64,000 nucleotides of DNA from Trachythela sp. YZ-2020 (taxonomy: Eukaryota; Cnidaria; Anthozoa; Malacalcyonacea; Clavulariidae). Both the position numbers and the translations under genes were made by a program. The stretch lies in contig JADLSH010000246.1 of NCBI GenBank assembly GCA_016169945.1, forward strand, positions 19,132 through 83,131. Direction: 5' to 3'. Within the stretch, counting starts at the first letter, position 1; each line of letters opens with the position of its first letter. The notes under the pieces are model-generated. The model was not told the DNA's origin. It did no database searches and was given only the letters and a program-made list of their open reading frames with translations. This document shows positions 63,423-64,000 of the stretch, piece by piece.

Positions 63423-64000
63423 ATGATGCGCCTGGTCGAGCGCGGGCTGATGTATGGCAACCTGGTGAGGGTCGGCAACCCTACCCTGGTGCAGCGCTAC
63501 AACCGCGCGCTCGACCGATTGATCGGACGGCAAACCGCGCTCGAGACCTTTCACATCGACCTGTCCGGCTTCTCGCCCGAAATAGGTCACGAGTTCGACG
63601 ACGACACCTACCTGAACCCGAACGGCTGCAACCGCCAATTCATTCTGCTGTCCCCGCGTCAGGAAGCCTGCCCGCTGATCGGCGCGCATTTTTCCTCGAG
63701 TCGGTCGATCCTGCGCCGCTTCATCGCGGACAATCGCGACAGACTCTTCGCCTTGACCGCCCGCGACGCGGTGATCGGCGAGCTGGCCAACTCGATCTAC
63801 CGCATAGGCTCGGTCGAGGACGTGCTGGAGATCCGGACCATCCGCGCCGAGGTCGAGAGCGCCCAGGGTCTGGTCTCGGATGCCGGCGCGCTCGAGCGCG
63901 AAATCCGTGCCTTCGAAGCCAGCGACACGGCTTGGTGGGACGACGTCGCGCTCGCGCGCATGATCACGCTGGCGGAGAAGGTCGGCGACATCCGCAAGCA
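63423..64000 (+). CDS. DUF6638-like protein (3' end outside window)
   Basis: Starts at ATG 63423, four bases after the ATPase stop, and is open to the window end (192 residues seen). MMRLVERGLMYGNLVRVGNPTLVQRYNRAL, FHIDLSGFSPEIG and YLNPNGCNRQFILL are regions I associate with a proteobacterial family named DUF6638; the name is from memory and unverified. Function unknown. It continues the AAA+ gene run and may be a further component of the system. Confidence 0.7.
   Translation, partial: MMRLVERGLMYGNLVRVGNPTLVQRYNRALDRLIGRQTALETFHIDLSGFSPEIGHEFDDDTYLNPNGCNRQFILLSPRQEACPLIGAHFSSSRSILRRFIADNRDRLFALTARDAVIGELANSIYRIGSVEDVLEIRTIRAEVESAQGLVSDAGALEREIRAFEASDTAWWDDVALARMITLAEKVGDIRK

Noticed and set aside
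1..64000. CRISPR array, rRNA operon or known riboswitch
   Set aside because: No regularly spaced repeats, no rRNA-like sequence and no recognisable riboswitch core was found on either strand.

Overview
The window is about 64 kb of high-GC DNA from an alphaproteobacterium, most likely a Rhodospirillales/Kiloniellales-type, possibly marine, heterotroph with sulfur-oxidising capacity. This rests on the gene pairings serC-serA, hisZ-purA and rpoH next to an RluD-type synthase, on the cbb3 oxidase, TRAP transporter and AprMBA sulfur genes, and on the small alphaproteobacterial families present. No plasmid, phage or large island backbone was recognised. Genes are dense and many neighbours overlap by 4 bases.

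Layout. 1-4.4 kb: end of a PhzF-like gene, a GNAT, a MaoC hydratase and the serine genes serC and serA; serA carries an apparent one-base deletion. 4.4-10 kb: subtilisin-like protease, SLC13 permease, PqiA-like and MscS proteins. 10-20.6 kb: two strong hairpins, hisZ-purA, a pseudokinase with a membrane partner, a methyltransferase, rpoH, an RluD-type synthase and threonine aldolase. Two copies of a 222-223 bp MITE-like element lie here, and in both the same end completes the stop codon of the adjacent gene. 20.7-24.5 kb: tRNA-Glu(CTC), a LysR/pirin pair, two leader-type small peptides resembling the start of Hcp and gp19 tail-tube proteins, and a hemerythrin.

24.6-43 kb: a catabolic stretch (class III aminotransferase; FAD oxidase, enolase-superfamily enzyme and cupin) leads into a sulfur region: a CysH-like protein without the cluster motif, aprM-aprB-aprA, sat, and a CysN-CysC fusion whose CysN half is degenerate. 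Between the last two lie an ammonia-lyase homologue lacking the MIO triad and a UbiD-type decarboxylase. AprMBA plus Sat would oxidise sulfite through APS to sulfate with ATP gain.

43.5-50.6 kb: a nitric-oxide-responsive block. NsrR, a group 3 truncated haemoglobin, a DUF1971 protein and a DUF2189 membrane protein are linked by three 23-bp NsrR-like operators, beside a ccoNOQP-ccoS cbb3 oxidase operon. A LysM-bearing metzincin-like protein without a signal peptide follows ccoS.

50.7-57.8 kb: LysR regulator, DctPQM TRAP transporter and N-acyl-D-amino-acid deacylase form a probable uptake-and-hydrolysis unit, followed by an MmcQ/YjbR protein and a DMT exporter. 57.9-64 kb: a same-strand run of uncharacterised genes (membrane protein, long coiled-coil protein, helical protein, AAA+ ATPase, DUF6638-like protein cut by the window end) looks like an undescribed multi-protein system; its ATPase gene is interrupted by about 80 bp of unusual composition.
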